13,771 bases of DNA, from positions 1 through 13,771 of the forward strand of contig CALHIO010000005.1 of NCBI GenBank assembly GCA_938030915.1, given 5' to 3'. The notes under the pieces are model-generated. The model worked only from the letters and a program-made list of their open reading frames with translations, did no database searches and was not told where the DNA came from. A program made the position numbers and the translations under genes. Of this stretch, positions 1 through 7,732 are shown piece after piece. Source of the DNA: an uncultured Gemmatimonadota bacterium (GTDB taxonomy: Bacteria; Gemmatimonadota; Gemmatimonadetes; Longimicrobiales; Gaopeijiaceae). The first letter of the stretch is position 1; every line of letters starts with the position of its first letter.

Positions 1-2
1 CC

Positions 3-1514
3 ACCGCCCAGGACCCCCGCTGGCCGGTCGACTTCGACATGATCGCCAAGATCCGCGAAGAAGGACTCCAGCGGTCCGAACTGCCGAACACCTTCTCCTA
101 CATGACGGACGTGATCGGCGCACGGCTCACGAACTCGGACGACATGCTCCGGGCGCAGGAATGGGTCGTCGGGGAGATGCAGCGCATGGGGCTCGAGAAC
201 GTCGCTCGCGAGCCGTTCATGGACTACGGGGTGAGCTGGGACAACGAGTATGTCTCCCTGCACATGCTCGAACCGGACTACTCCCCGATGGTCGGGTATC
301 CGATTGCGCACACACCCGGAACGAACGGGAAGCAGCAGATTCCCGTGATGATCGGCGACGTTCACACGCGCGCCGACCTCGAGCGGTATCGCGGCACGCT
401 CCGGGGCATGGCCGTACTCTCGACGCCGCCTGCCGTCGTCGATCAACGCCGCTTCGAGACCGGGACACCTCGTCGAACGGATGAAGAGCTGCGCGCCCTC
501 GAGCAGGACGTGATCGTCCCGCCTCCCGGCCCCGACCCGTACTTCTCCCGCCTCTATCCCCCGGCCCCGACCAACCCCGAGGTCCTGACCGCCGCCGAGA
601 AGCTGGCGTTCTACGTCGAGGAAGGGGTTACCGCCGTCCTCGAGTCGAGCAGCGGCTGGCCAGGGGCGGTCCGTGGCTTTGCGCGTGCCGGTGCGAAGAT
701 CGATCGCTGGGCGCGGACAGAGACGCTCGGCTCGGTTCCCGTGATCGCCATCACCCCCGAGCACTACAACCGGATGTATCGCATCGCGGCCCGCGGTATC
801 CCTGTCGAGGTCGAGGTCGAAGTACGGAACCGACATGGTGAGGAGGTGACGCAGGCGCACAACGTGGTTGGAGAGATTCGCGGGACCGACCGGGCGGACG
901 AGATCGTCATGCTCGGTGCGCACTTCGACACGTGGCACGCCAGTCCGAATGCATCGGACAACACGTCGGGTGTCGCGGTCATGCTCGAGGCGATGCGCAT
1001 TCTCAAGGCGGTCGGCGCCACACCGAGGCGAACCATCCGCATCGCGCTCTGGTCCGGAGAAGAACAGGGCCTCTGGGGGTCGCGGGCCTACGTTCGTGAG
1101 CACTTCGGCGACCCGGGCGATCCCTCGGTTGGAACGAAGGAGGACTACGATCGCTTTTCCGTGTACTTCAACCAGGACTACGGGCCAGGCGAGTACCGAG
1201 GGATCTGGCTGCAGGGCAACGAGCACGTCCGAGCGCCGTTCTCCGCCTGGATGGAGCCCCTGCGTGACATGGGTATGACGACGATCTCACCGCAGGGGGT
1301 CGGCAGCACCGACCACGTGCCCTTCGACGACGTCGGCCTTCCGGCGTTTCAGTTCCTCCAGGCCCGCGTCGGCGGCACCGGCGGCCACACGAATCTCGAC
1401 TTCTTCGACACGATCCCACTGGACCATCTCCGGAAGAACGCCGTCATCATGGCCGTCTTCGTCTACCATGCCGCGATCGCAGACGACGTGCTCCCGCGGC
1501 GGGGCAGCCGGTAG
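3..1514 (+). CDS. M28-family zinc metallopeptidase, 5' end missing
   Basis: Secreted-type M28 aminopeptidase or carboxypeptidase, expected to release amino acids from peptides outside the cytoplasm. The reading frame is open back to the window edge, and the residues before the first ATG (position 39) look like normal protein (DPRWPVDFD), so the real start and any signal peptide lie outside the window. Counting from the ATG at 39, the five expected zinc ligands are visible: His295 (GAHFDTW), Asp307 (SDNTSG), Glu342 (SGEEQGLWG, with Glu341 as general base), Asp380 (NQDYG) and His426 (STDHVPFDD). Residues of about 100-250 lie between the N-terminal part and the catalytic core and resemble an inserted protease-associated domain. 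The TAG stop lies 2 bases from the stop of the convergent DUF5107 gene. The family is clear; the substrate is not predictable. Confidence 0.9.
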   Translation, partial: TAQDPRWPVDFDMIAKIREEGLQRSELPNTFSYMTDVIGARLTNSDDMLRAQEWVVGEMQRMGLENVAREPFMDYGVSWDNEYVSLHMLEPDYSPMVGYPIAHTPGTNGKQQIPVMIGDVHTRADLERYRGTLRGMAVLSTPPAVVDQRRFETGTPRRTDEELRALEQDVIVPPPGPDPYFSRLYPPAPTNPEVLTAAEKLAFYVEEGVTAVLESSSGWPGAVRGFARAGAKIDRWARTETLGSVPVIAITPEHYNRMYRIAARGIPVEVEVEVRNRHGEEVTQAHNVVGEIRGTDRADEIVMLGAHFDTWHASPNASDNTSGVAVMLEAMRILKAVGATPRRTIRIALWSGEEQGLWGSRAYVREHFGDPGDPSVGTKEDYDRFSVYFNQDYGPGEYRGIWLQGNEHVRAPFSAWMEPLRDMGMTTISPQGVGSTDHVPFDDVGLPAFQFLQARVGGTGGHTNLDFFDTIPLDHLRKNAVIMAVFVYHAAIADDVLPRRGSR

Positions 1515-1516
1515 GG

Positions 1517-4500
1517 TTACCGCCGAGCGGAAGCCGCGAATGCATGCCTCAGGAGTCGTCCCTCGACGTCACTGAACACATCGTGCATCCCGTCCGACGC
1601 GGCCTCCAGCGCATAGGCCACGGACGTATCGGTTCGGGCACCCGTTCGAACGATGTGCACGAGTCGAGCCATGGCACCTTCCTGTCCGTTCCCGAAGTCG
1701 CTCAACACCGAACGTCGGCCGAGTCGCTCCAGAGCCAACGCCCCCAACAGGTCGAGACGCGTGACGTTGCCGCCACGGAAGCCTGCGGGCGGAGTCGCCT
1801 CCACGACAGCCATCCATGCCTCGGCGGCCGCTTCACCGTCTCCCGCATCGGCCCTCGCCAATCCGAGGAGGAACCGCGCGAGGCGTTCCTCCGGCTCGTA
1901 CGGCCTGCCCTGACCGAGGCGTTCGGGCCACGTCATGGCCGCCTCGAAGTGGCTTCCGGCCGCGTCTGCATCACCACGATCGAGCGCGGCCAGTCCGGCC
2001 ATGAGGTGCGCACGCGAGAAGAGACCCTGCGCCTCCGAGGAGTGCTCCGAAGGAAGTACACGAATCTCCTCCATGATCCGGAGTGACTCTTCGTATCCAC
2101 CCACTTCGTTGAGACTCCGGACGTGGAGGAGGGCAAGATCGAAGTCGTCGGGGAAGGCGTCCAAGGCGCTGCCGGACACCTCGAGTGCCGTCTCCCAACG
2201 TCGCTCACGCTGTAGCTGCTGGACCAGCGGAATCCTGAGAAGACGTTCCGTCGGATCGAGCTCGATCGCCCGGCGGAGGTCCTCCTCCCGATCCTGGGCG
2301 TGCGCACCCGCGAGCAGGGCCCGTGTCGTAAAAAGTGGCGCGTAGTCGGGCGCGTCACCGAGGCTTCTGAGCACCGGTCCGGCCTCGTCGATGCGATCCC
2401 GGGCCGCCAGCACCAGGGCGTGGAGATACGACCAGCCCCAATGGTCCGACACGGACGACGCCCATGCCAGCACCGGCACCATTTCCCTGCGGAACGGAAA
2501 GACGAATTCGACGGGGACGTCCTCACCGAGGGCCGCCGCGTCTCCCACCGCATGAGCACGCCACGCGCGGGCGAGTGGCTCGGCCACAGTGCCCTCCGCC
2601 AGCGCCATCACGGAGAGTGCATCGCCAATGCGTCCGAACGCGGCGTAAGTCAGGCCCAGCTCGAGGATCTCCTGACCCGGGTACTCACCCCGCAACCGCG
2701 CCTGCAGCGCGCGCGCGCCGCCCGGGGACGAACCATCCTTCAGCCACCGCTCAACCGTCGGCACGTGCGACATCGGGTCGATGTCCGAGATCCGTTCCAG
2801 CACCCTGGTCCAGGCCCGGTCATCTCCCTGCGAGCGGGCGATCACGGCGGACGCGTGAAGCCCCGGAAGCGCATACGCATCATAGTCGAGGGCGAGCCTC
2901 GCGTACCGTAGCGCGTCGTCGATCCGACCGGATCGAAGATCGAGTGCAGCAAGCTGCTGATACGCGACCGACCGATACGCAGTCGAGCGGGATGCCCACC
3001 CGTACGTCTCACGGGCGTTCAGATCGTCGCCCTCCGCCGCATAGAGATTCCCCGCGATGAAATTCGCCTCGGCATCGTACGCATCGAGTTGTAACGCACG
3101 GCGGACGAGAGCGAGTCCCTCGGCGTAACGCGCACGGCGGTACTCGAGGTCGGCGAGGCCGAGCAGCGCGTCCCGGTGCCAGGGCTCCACGTCGAGTACC
3201 GCCTCGTACGCGGCACGCGCCTCGGGCAGACGCCGCCCCTGGACCAGCTCGGAGGCTGCCTCGGCCGAACGATCCGCCCACGGAATCGAGGGCATCGCCT
3301 CCGTCGGCGTCGTGAACGGGCGATCGAGCTTCGTTGCCGCCGGATCCGTGTCGTACCGAAGTCCGAGACCGGGCAGCGACACCGTGACGTCCTTCCCGGG
3401 GGAGACATCGACAGTCCAAGAGACGGGCTCGAGGACTTCGAACTCGGTTGCCGCAGCGAGGACGGTGTCTTGCCCGACCATCACGCGCAGCGTGTCGATT
3501 CCCTTCACGAACGCGTGCGCGCGAATCGTCACGTCTTCCTGCCCGCGCTCCACGAACAGCGCACCCTCCTTGGACGCCTCGGTCAGCCCGCCCAGCCCTT
3601 CCACGGGAAACCATGTCTCCGACCACCGATCGGACGCACCCGGCTCGAAACCGACCTCGGAGATCGGATTGATCTCACCCGTGGGCGAATACTGAACGAG
3701 CAGGCGGCCCGCTTGAAACTCGACATACTGTCCGTCGGTGTCGGTGAGCAGATCCTCCCATATGCCGCCCTGCCGGGACAACGCCCACAGCCAGAGCTTC
3801 TGGCCAGGAATGTCCTCATACCGCCCCCAATGCCCGAAGCCGTAGTCGTCGTCCTCGTAGTAGCCCCCGAAGAAGTCCTGATACGAACCCACGACGTGAT
3901 ACGACTTGTTTCCCCCGAATCGGTTCTCGTCGTACACAGGGAGGAGGCGGCCCGCCGCGTCCACCGGCCAACGACGTTCAGCGCCGGGGTGTTCGAGATA
4001 GGCCTCCCCCGGGATGGAGAGCACCAGATCGTCCTGCGCGAACGCGGCACCCGTCATCCAGTTGTAGTAGGGATGCTCGAGGATCGTCGGGTTTTGCCAC
4101 TGCGCATGAGTCTCGAAATACGCCCGGTCCGCGGGTAGTCGTATCTCGACCCTCCAGCGTGTTCGGGACGGGAGGTCCATCGCACCGACGAAGACACTCA
4201 CACTTCCGTCGTCGTTCTCCCGGGTCAGGTACTCGACGGGGGTCGCGGTCGCGGGGGTGTGCCCGATCACGCCGAAGTTGAACTCGATGCCACCCGAGGT
4301 CCACGGCCCGCGCAAGGCGATGTTCCGGAATTTCATCACCTCGTTGCGGTAGATGAACTCATGCCCGGTCGCCTTGACCCGCGCCCCCCACACCTTCCCC
4401 CCGACCTCCGGTAGCACCCACACCTCGATCCATGGGTTCTCGAGCGTAACCACCGTCCACTCTCGGGGCTCCGCCTCGTGGGCATACCCCTCGAAGCGGT

Positions 4501-4702
4501 GGTACGGATAGAGCCGGGTGTCCTGCGTCAGAATGGGGAGTGGGTTGGGCTCTGAGAACGCGTACGTGGGAAGCGTGCGCCGCTCTTCCGAGACAGTTGC
4601 CCGAATCTGACCCGAGGCGACGGAAGCCCCTGAAGCCAGCTGCATGACCAGGAGGATAGGAGCGACGAGAAGCGAAGGACGGCGTTTCGACATCGAAAGC
4701 AT
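1517..4702 (-). CDS. Secreted DUF5107 domain protein with TPR repeats
   Basis: Large exported protein of 1061 residues. The N-terminus is a signal peptide: a KRR n-region, a hydrophobic stretch around residues 9-25, then ASGQ. Residues of about 40-360 match the DUF5107 type, with many aromatic and Gly-rich motifs (PEVGGKVWGA, GPWTSGGIEFNFG, HPYYNWMTGAAF), a beta-sandwich fold resembling carbohydrate-binding or mutarotase-like proteins. From about residue 480 to the end there are helical TPR-like repeats (for example RLPEARAAYEAVLDVEPWHRD and YAEGLALVRRALQLD). No catalytic site can be named; carbohydrate binding or processing is inference from the fold. The frame stays open up to 4822, but residues upstream of 4702 do not look like a leader and that ATG lies inside a palindrome, so I chose 4702 (4693 also possible). 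Neither start has a good ribosome site. It is divergent from the sulfur operon and may share its control region. Confidence 0.85.
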   Translation of the reverse strand: MLSMSKRRPSLLVAPILLVMQLASGASVASGQIRATVSEERRTLPTYAFSEPNPLPILTQDTRLYPYHRFEGYAHEAEPREWTVVTLENPWIEVWVLPEVGGKVWGARVKATGHEFIYRNEVMKFRNIALRGPWTSGGIEFNFGVIGHTPATATPVEYLTRENDDGSVSVFVGAMDLPSRTRWRVEIRLPADRAYFETHAQWQNPTILEHPYYNWMTGAAFAQDDLVLSIPGEAYLEHPGAERRWPVDAAGRLLPVYDENRFGGNKSYHVVGSYQDFFGGYYEDDDYGFGHWGRYEDIPGQKLWLWALSRQGGIWEDLLTDTDGQYVEFQAGRLLVQYSPTGEINPISEVGFEPGASDRWSETWFPVEGLGGLTEASKEGALFVERGQEDVTIRAHAFVKGIDTLRVMVGQDTVLAAATEFEVLEPVSWTVDVSPGKDVTVSLPGLGLRYDTDPAATKLDRPFTTPTEAMPSIPWADRSAEAASELVQGRRLPEARAAYEAVLDVEPWHRDALLGLADLEYRRARYAEGLALVRRALQLDAYDAEANFIAGNLYAAEGDDLNARETYGWASRSTAYRSVAYQQLAALDLRSGRIDDALRYARLALDYDAYALPGLHASAVIARSQGDDRAWTRVLERISDIDPMSHVPTVERWLKDGSSPGGARALQARLRGEYPGQEILELGLTYAAFGRIGDALSVMALAEGTVAEPLARAWRAHAVGDAAALGEDVPVEFVFPFRREMVPVLAWASSVSDHWGWSYLHALVLAARDRIDEAGPVLRSLGDAPDYAPLFTTRALLAGAHAQDREEDLRRAIELDPTERLLRIPLVQQLQRERRWETALEVSGSALDAFPDDFDLALLHVRSLNEVGGYEESLRIMEEIRVLPSEHSSEAQGLFSRAHLMAGLAALDRGDADAAGSHFEAAMTWPERLGQGRPYEPEERLARFLLGLARADAGDGEAAAEAWMAVVEATPPAGFRGGNVTRLDLLGALALERLGRRSVLSDFGNGQEGAMARLVHIVRTGARTDTSVAYALEAASDGMHDVFSDVEGRLLRHAFAASARR

Positions 4703-4858
4703 CACCAGGTAAGGGTCCGGCAGTAGCGGACACGATGGTTCGACGGAGGCGTCGCCGGCAAACCGTGCCTTCTCAGCCCCGACGGCCTCGGGGTTCCAAA
4801 GCTTACTCAACTGTATTACCATATGGGCATTCAGTTTCCCTTATGCCCCCTTGGTGTC
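4703..4858. promoter_or_regulatory. Divergent control region between the DUF5107 gene and the sulfur operon
   Basis: About 156 bases between the chosen starts of two divergent genes, the only place where the five-gene operon could have its main promoter. It contains the palindrome at 4809-4836 and is AT-richer there than the surrounding coding DNA. I could not pick confident -35/-10 hexamers on either strand. TATTAC (4814-4819, plus) and TAATAC (4818-4813, minus) are the nearest -10-like matches, and both sit inside the palindrome, so a bound repressor would block either direction. Confidence 0.5.
4809..4836. promoter_or_regulatory. 28-bp imperfect palindrome, probable ArsR-family operator
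   Basis: The outer arms are AACTG (4809-4813) and CAGTT (4832-4836). The inner part has AT at 4815-4816 matched to AT at 4829-4830, and the centre is the perfect 8-mer CCATATGG (4819-4826). In total 11 of 14 base pairs match around one dyad centre (4822/4823). ArsR/SmtB-type dimers bind such dyads near their own promoters. The site is 22 bases ahead of the regulator start. A second, smaller inverted repeat, GGGCAT/ATGCCC (4825-4830 and 4843-4848), overlaps its right half. Repressor binding is inferred from position and symmetry. Confidence 0.6.
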
Positions 4859-5236
4859 ATGTCGAAGCAACTCCCTCCCGAGGTTATCGACCTCATCGCC
4901 GACCGGTTCCGCGTGCTCGCGGAACCCGCTCGCCTGCGCATCCTGAATACTCTGATGGGCGGAGAGCTGACAGTGTCGGATCTCGTGAAAGAAACCGGAC
5001 TGAACCAGGCCAACGTGTCGAAGCACCTCCGTGTGCTGCGGGCAGCCGGCTATGTAGATCGCCGCAAGGCCGGACTGTACGCGTTCTACACGATCGCCGA
5101 CCCGTCTGTAGAAGTGCTCTGCCAGATCATGTGTGGCCGCCTGGAAGAACAGGCTGCACAGCACAGCGAGATGCTCGCCAGCAGCGCCCCCCCCTCTTCA
5201 ACACCTCACACCTCGAGAGCCGACGGTCCACGATGA
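4859..5236 (+). CDS. ArsR/SmtB-family transcriptional repressor
   Basis: A 125-residue winged-helix regulator, first gene of the sulfur operon. Family landmarks: RFRVLAEPARLRILNTL (residues 16-32), ELTVSDLV (36-43), and the recognition helix region LNQANVSKHLRVLRAAGYV (48-66), followed by the beta-hairpin wing RRKAGLYAFYTI. The alpha-3 metal motif ELCVCDL of arsenic sensors is absent (ELTVSDL here). The only cysteines are Cys88 and Cys92 in the C-terminal helix (LCQIMCGRL). By context it is the counterpart of BigR/SqrR-type persulfide sensors, although their alpha-2 cysteine is not present. The in-frame ATG at 4823 would add 12 residues, including one Cys, but it lies inside the palindrome, so I prefer 4859; neither start has a clear ribosome site. 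The stop overlaps the next start as ATGA. Confidence 0.88.
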   Translation: MSKQLPPEVIDLIADRFRVLAEPARLRILNTLMGGELTVSDLVKETGLNQANVSKHLRVLRAAGYVDRRKAGLYAFYTIADPSVEVLCQIMCGRLEEQAAQHSEMLASSAPPSSTPHTSRADGPR

Positions 5237-5799
5237 CGGACTTCCTTACTGGACCATGGCCCTGGTACGTAGCGGGTCCACTGATCGGGCTTACGGTCCC
5301 CATCGTCTTCCTCTACGCGGGGCGCAAATGGGGGGTCTCTTCGACCTTTCGCGACGTCTGCTCCGCCACCTTCCCACGGGACATCGAATACTTCCAGTAT
5401 TCGTGGTGGACCCGGGGGGCATGGCGGCTCACCATGGCGGTCGGACTGATGATCGGAGGCTTTCTAGCCGGCCGGACGACGACCGAAAGCCAGCCCATCT
5501 CCGCAGCCACCCAGGCGGATCTGGCCGCACTCGGCATTACCAGCGTGGACGGACTCGTCCCGTCGGAAATCTTCACGTGGGGCGGCCTGACGACCGTTCC
5601 GGGTTTCGTGATGATCATCGTCGGTGGCTTCCTGGTCGGCTTCGGGACCCGCTACGCCAACGGCTGCACGTCCGGCCATGCAATTTCGGGCCTCTCCATC
5701 CTGCGCGTGACCTCGCTCGTGGCCGTGCTCGGCTTCTTCGCGGGAGGCCTGCTGTCCACGCACGTGCTTCTCCCCCTGATCCTGGGAGGTGGGTTCTGA
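5233..5799 (+). CDS. pmpA: YeeE/YedE-family sulfur permease, first half (PmpA type)
   Basis: An inner-membrane protein of 188 residues, half of a split YeeE/YedE (Sulf_transp) permease. The full-length family includes the thiosulfate importer YeeE/TsuA; the two-gene form is PmpA/PmpB of BigR operons. Membrane segments are visible at about residues 10-30, 61-80, 121-138 and 157-184. The family signatures are SSTFRDVCSATFP (Cys43) and YANGCTSGHAISGLS (Cys145); the latter Cys is the type of residue thought to relay the sulfur substrate through the pore. The ATG overlaps the repressor stop by 4 bases (ATGA) and has no strong ribosome site of its own, pointing to coupled translation. The exact substrate (thiosulfate, sulfide or another sulfane species) cannot be read from sequence. 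Confidence 0.9.
   Translation: MTDFLTGPWPWYVAGPLIGLTVPIVFLYAGRKWGVSSTFRDVCSATFPRDIEYFQYSWWTRGAWRLTMAVGLMIGGFLAGRTTTESQPISAATQADLAALGITSVDGLVPSEIFTWGGLTTVPGFVMIIVGGFLVGFGTRYANGCTSGHAISGLSILRVTSLVAVLGFFAGGLLSTHVLLPLILGGGF
5785..5789 (+). promoter_or_regulatory. Ribosome binding site for pmpB
   Basis: GGAGG, nine bases before the ATG at 5799, inside the end of pmpA. It supports that start even though it overlaps the previous stop (TGATG). Confidence 0.7.
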
Positions 5800-6281
5800 T
5801 GGACGCCCCGAATCAGGATCAGGATACCGGCCAGACCGTCTCGATGGCCATGAAGCCAGAGCGTCTGTGGCCCTACCTCCTGGTCGGAATCGCGCTCGGT
5901 ATCGTGTTCACGCGATCCGGAATCGTCTCGTGGTTCCGCATTCAGGAGATGTTCCGATTCCAGTCATTTCACATGTATGGGATCATCGGATCGGCGGTCG
6001 CCGTGGGTGCCATAGGCGTACAGCTGATCAAGCGGTTCGACGCACGCCCGCTCACGAACCGACCGATGGAGATCCCGAACGACTCGTTCAAAGCGCCCGG
6101 TTGGCAGTACTGGCTGGGGGGCACCGCATTCGGGCTGGGTTGGGGCCTTCTCGGCGCCTGCCCTGGGCCCATCTACGTCCTCTTCGGCAACGGCGTCACA
6201 GTCATCGCCGCCGCCTTCCTCAGTGCGCTCGCAGGCGTCTGGGTGTACGGCGCGATCCGCCACCGCCTGCCTCACAGCTGA
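5799..6281 (+). CDS. pmpB: DUF6691 / YeeE-YedE permease, second half (PmpB type)
   Basis: A 160-residue membrane protein completing the split YeeE/YedE permease. After a hydrophilic N-terminus (residues 1-22) there are hydrophobic segments at about 23-38, 57-77, 103-128 and 131-152. The family core is well kept: MFRFQSFHMYGIIG (51-64), VQLIKRF, and the pore-type signature GLGWGLLGACPGPIYVLFGNG with Cys121. Both halves of the permease therefore contribute one conserved pore cysteine (Cys145 in PmpA, Cys121 here), as expected for a protein that passes sulfur along thiols. It starts one base inside the pmpA stop (TGATG) with a good ribosome site, so the two halves are probably made in equal amounts and assemble together. 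The blh start follows after 20 bases. Confidence 0.9.
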   Translation: MDAPNQDQDTGQTVSMAMKPERLWPYLLVGIALGIVFTRSGIVSWFRIQEMFRFQSFHMYGIIGSAVAVGAIGVQLIKRFDARPLTNRPMEIPNDSFKAPGWQYWLGGTAFGLGWGLLGACPGPIYVLFGNGVTVIAAAFLSALAGVWVYGAIRHRLPHS

Positions 6282-6301
6282 TTTCAGGGAGACCCACGTT
6301 C

Positions 6302-7732
6302 ATGTTCTTTCGTCAGATTTTCGACCCGGAGCTGGCCCAGTACGCCTACGTACTCGGCTGTCAGCGCACGGGAGAAGCCCTCGTCATCGATCCCGAACGC
6401 GACATTGATCGCTACGTCCGGATCGCGAGTGAGGAAGGCCTGCGGATCGTCGCGGCGACCGAAACACACATTCACGCCGACTTCCTCTCCGGGCTCCGGG
6501 AGTTCGCCGAGCAGCATGACGTGAAGCTTTACGTCTCGGACGAGGGTGACGAGGGATGGAAGTACAACTGGGCCAGGGACTCGGACTACGACGTCCACCT
6601 CCTCAAGGACAAAGACGAGTTCATGATCGGCAACATCCGGGTTCAGGCGTTGCACACGCCTGGACACACTCCGGAGCATTTGAGCTTCCTGGTGACGGAC
6701 TTGGGGGGCGGGGCGAGCGAGCCCATCGGGATCGCATCGGGCGATTTCGTCTTCGTCGGTGACCTGGGACGTCCCGATTTGCTGGAGACTGCGGCCGGCA
6801 TGAGTGGTGCCCGTGAGCCTTCGGCTCGACGCCTCTTCGAGTCGACCAAACGCTTCCTCGCGCTGGAAGATCACCTCCAGGTGTGGCCAGGGCATGGTGC
6901 CGGAAGTGCCTGCGGAAAGGCGCTCGGCGCGGTGCCAATGTCGACCGTCGGGTACGAACGAAGGTTCAACGCCGGCCTCGGCTTCGATGACGAGGACCGC
7001 TTCGTTGGTTCGATCCTCGACGGACAACCGGAGCCCCCGCTGTACTTCGCGCGCATGAAGGACCTGAACAAGAACGGAGTCCCCGTCCTGGGCGATCTAC
7101 CGACCCCCGAGCTGCTCGGGATCGAAGAGCTCGTCGGGCGGGGTTCCACCGACCGCGCCGTCATCGTCGACACCCGAAGCGACCGAAAAGGCTTCATGCA
7201 CGGCCACATAGACAGCTCCCTCCACGCACCGCTGGGGATCAATTTCCCCATGATCGTCGGTTCGTACGTCGACCCGTCGACGGACATCTACCTGATCGCG
7301 GAGCCGGCCGATGTCGACCTCGCGGTTCGCACCCTCGTCCGGATCGGATACGACAGGATCGTGGGCTTCGCGCCCCCGTCGACCCTGGTGGACTCCGATC
7401 TCAAGACCGAGACCATCCCGCGAATCGACTTTGCAAATCTGCCTGTCGAGATCGATACCCAGAAGTGGACTGTCCTGGATGTGCGGGGCGCGGCTGAATT
7501 CGGCGGGGCGCACATCCCCGGTGCGATAAACATCGCTCACACCCAACTGGCATCACGACTGGACGACGTACCCCTGAACAAGCCCGTCCTGGTCTACTGT
7601 CGAACAGGTAACCGTGCCTCGGCCGCGGCGGCACTGCTCGCGAGGGCAGGCCACCACGTGACGTGGGTCGATGGACTCTTCTCCTCCTGGGCTGGGCTCT
7701 CTCACATCGCGAAGGCTCCGGAGGTCGCTTGA
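6302..7732 (+). CDS. blh: Persulfide dioxygenase (MBL fold) fused to two rhodanese domains (Blh type)
   Basis: A cytoplasmic protein of 476 residues. The N-terminal metallo-beta-lactamase-fold domain (about 1-250) is of the ETHE1 persulfide dioxygenase type, which oxidises a low-molecular-weight persulfide to sulfite with one iron. Iron ligands by homology are His56 (THIHADF), His122 (HTPGHTPEH) and Asp148 (SGDFVFVGD). PGHGAGSACGKALGAVP (196-212) is a family hallmark. The second-metal His of HxHxDH is Phe61, compatible with a mononuclear iron site. Rhodanese domain 1 (about 268-362) has no catalytic Cys. Domain 2 (about 376-473) has the active loop CRTGNR with Cys433. A purine-rich AGGGAG (6286-6291) precedes the start by 10 bases. 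The first residues, MFFRQIFDPELAQYAYVLGC, are typical for the family. The thiol carrier used by this organism is unknown. Confidence 0.93.
   Translation: MFFRQIFDPELAQYAYVLGCQRTGEALVIDPERDIDRYVRIASEEGLRIVAATETHIHADFLSGLREFAEQHDVKLYVSDEGDEGWKYNWARDSDYDVHLLKDKDEFMIGNIRVQALHTPGHTPEHLSFLVTDLGGGASEPIGIASGDFVFVGDLGRPDLLETAAGMSGAREPSARRLFESTKRFLALEDHLQVWPGHGAGSACGKALGAVPMSTVGYERRFNAGLGFDDEDRFVGSILDGQPEPPLYFARMKDLNKNGVPVLGDLPTPELLGIEELVGRGSTDRAVIVDTRSDRKGFMHGHIDSSLHAPLGINFPMIVGSYVDPSTDIYLIAEPADVDLAVRTLVRIGYDRIVGFAPPSTLVDSDLKTETIPRIDFANLPVEIDTQKWTVLDVRGAAEFGGAHIPGAINIAHTQLASRLDDVPLNKPVLVYCRTGNRASAAAALLARAGHHVTWVDGLFSSWAGLSHIAKAPEVA
7720..7724 (+). promoter_or_regulatory. Ribosome binding site deciding a TTG start for the SulP gene
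   Basis: GGAGG four bases before TTG at 7729. No other ATG, GTG or TTG between here and the first membrane segment fits as well, so this site decides the start and makes a TTGA overlap with the blh stop. Confidence 0.6.

Noticed and set aside
807..825. Short GAGGTC-type direct repeat in the peptidase gene
   Set aside because: It encodes alternating Glu-Val residues in a normal beta strand (VEVEVEV) and needs no other explanation.
1569..4138. Several long open frames on both strands inside the DUF5107 gene
   Set aside because: They are frame shadows of GC-rich coding DNA: arginine-, proline- and serine-rich translations without domain patterns, all nested in a well-supported gene.
4825..4848. 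GGGCAT/ATGCCC inverted repeat with 12-base spacer as the main operator
   Set aside because: Only six base pairs and a long spacer; the overlapping 28-bp dyad is much stronger. Kept only as a note in that feature.
4735..5232. The pmpA frame stays open back to 4735, allowing a much longer protein
   Set aside because: The upstream translation is Arg-rich noise overlapping the repressor in another frame. The ATGA overlap at 5233 and the family-like start MTDFLTGPW fit better.
5789..6301. The blh frame stays open back to 5789
   Set aside because: This is antisense-like sequence from pmpB in another frame. MFFRQIFDPELAQYAYVLGC at 6302 is the normal family N-terminus.
6284..7027. A 247-codon minus-strand frame inside blh
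   Set aside because: It lies fully opposite the conserved dioxygenase motifs and has no domain pattern of its own.
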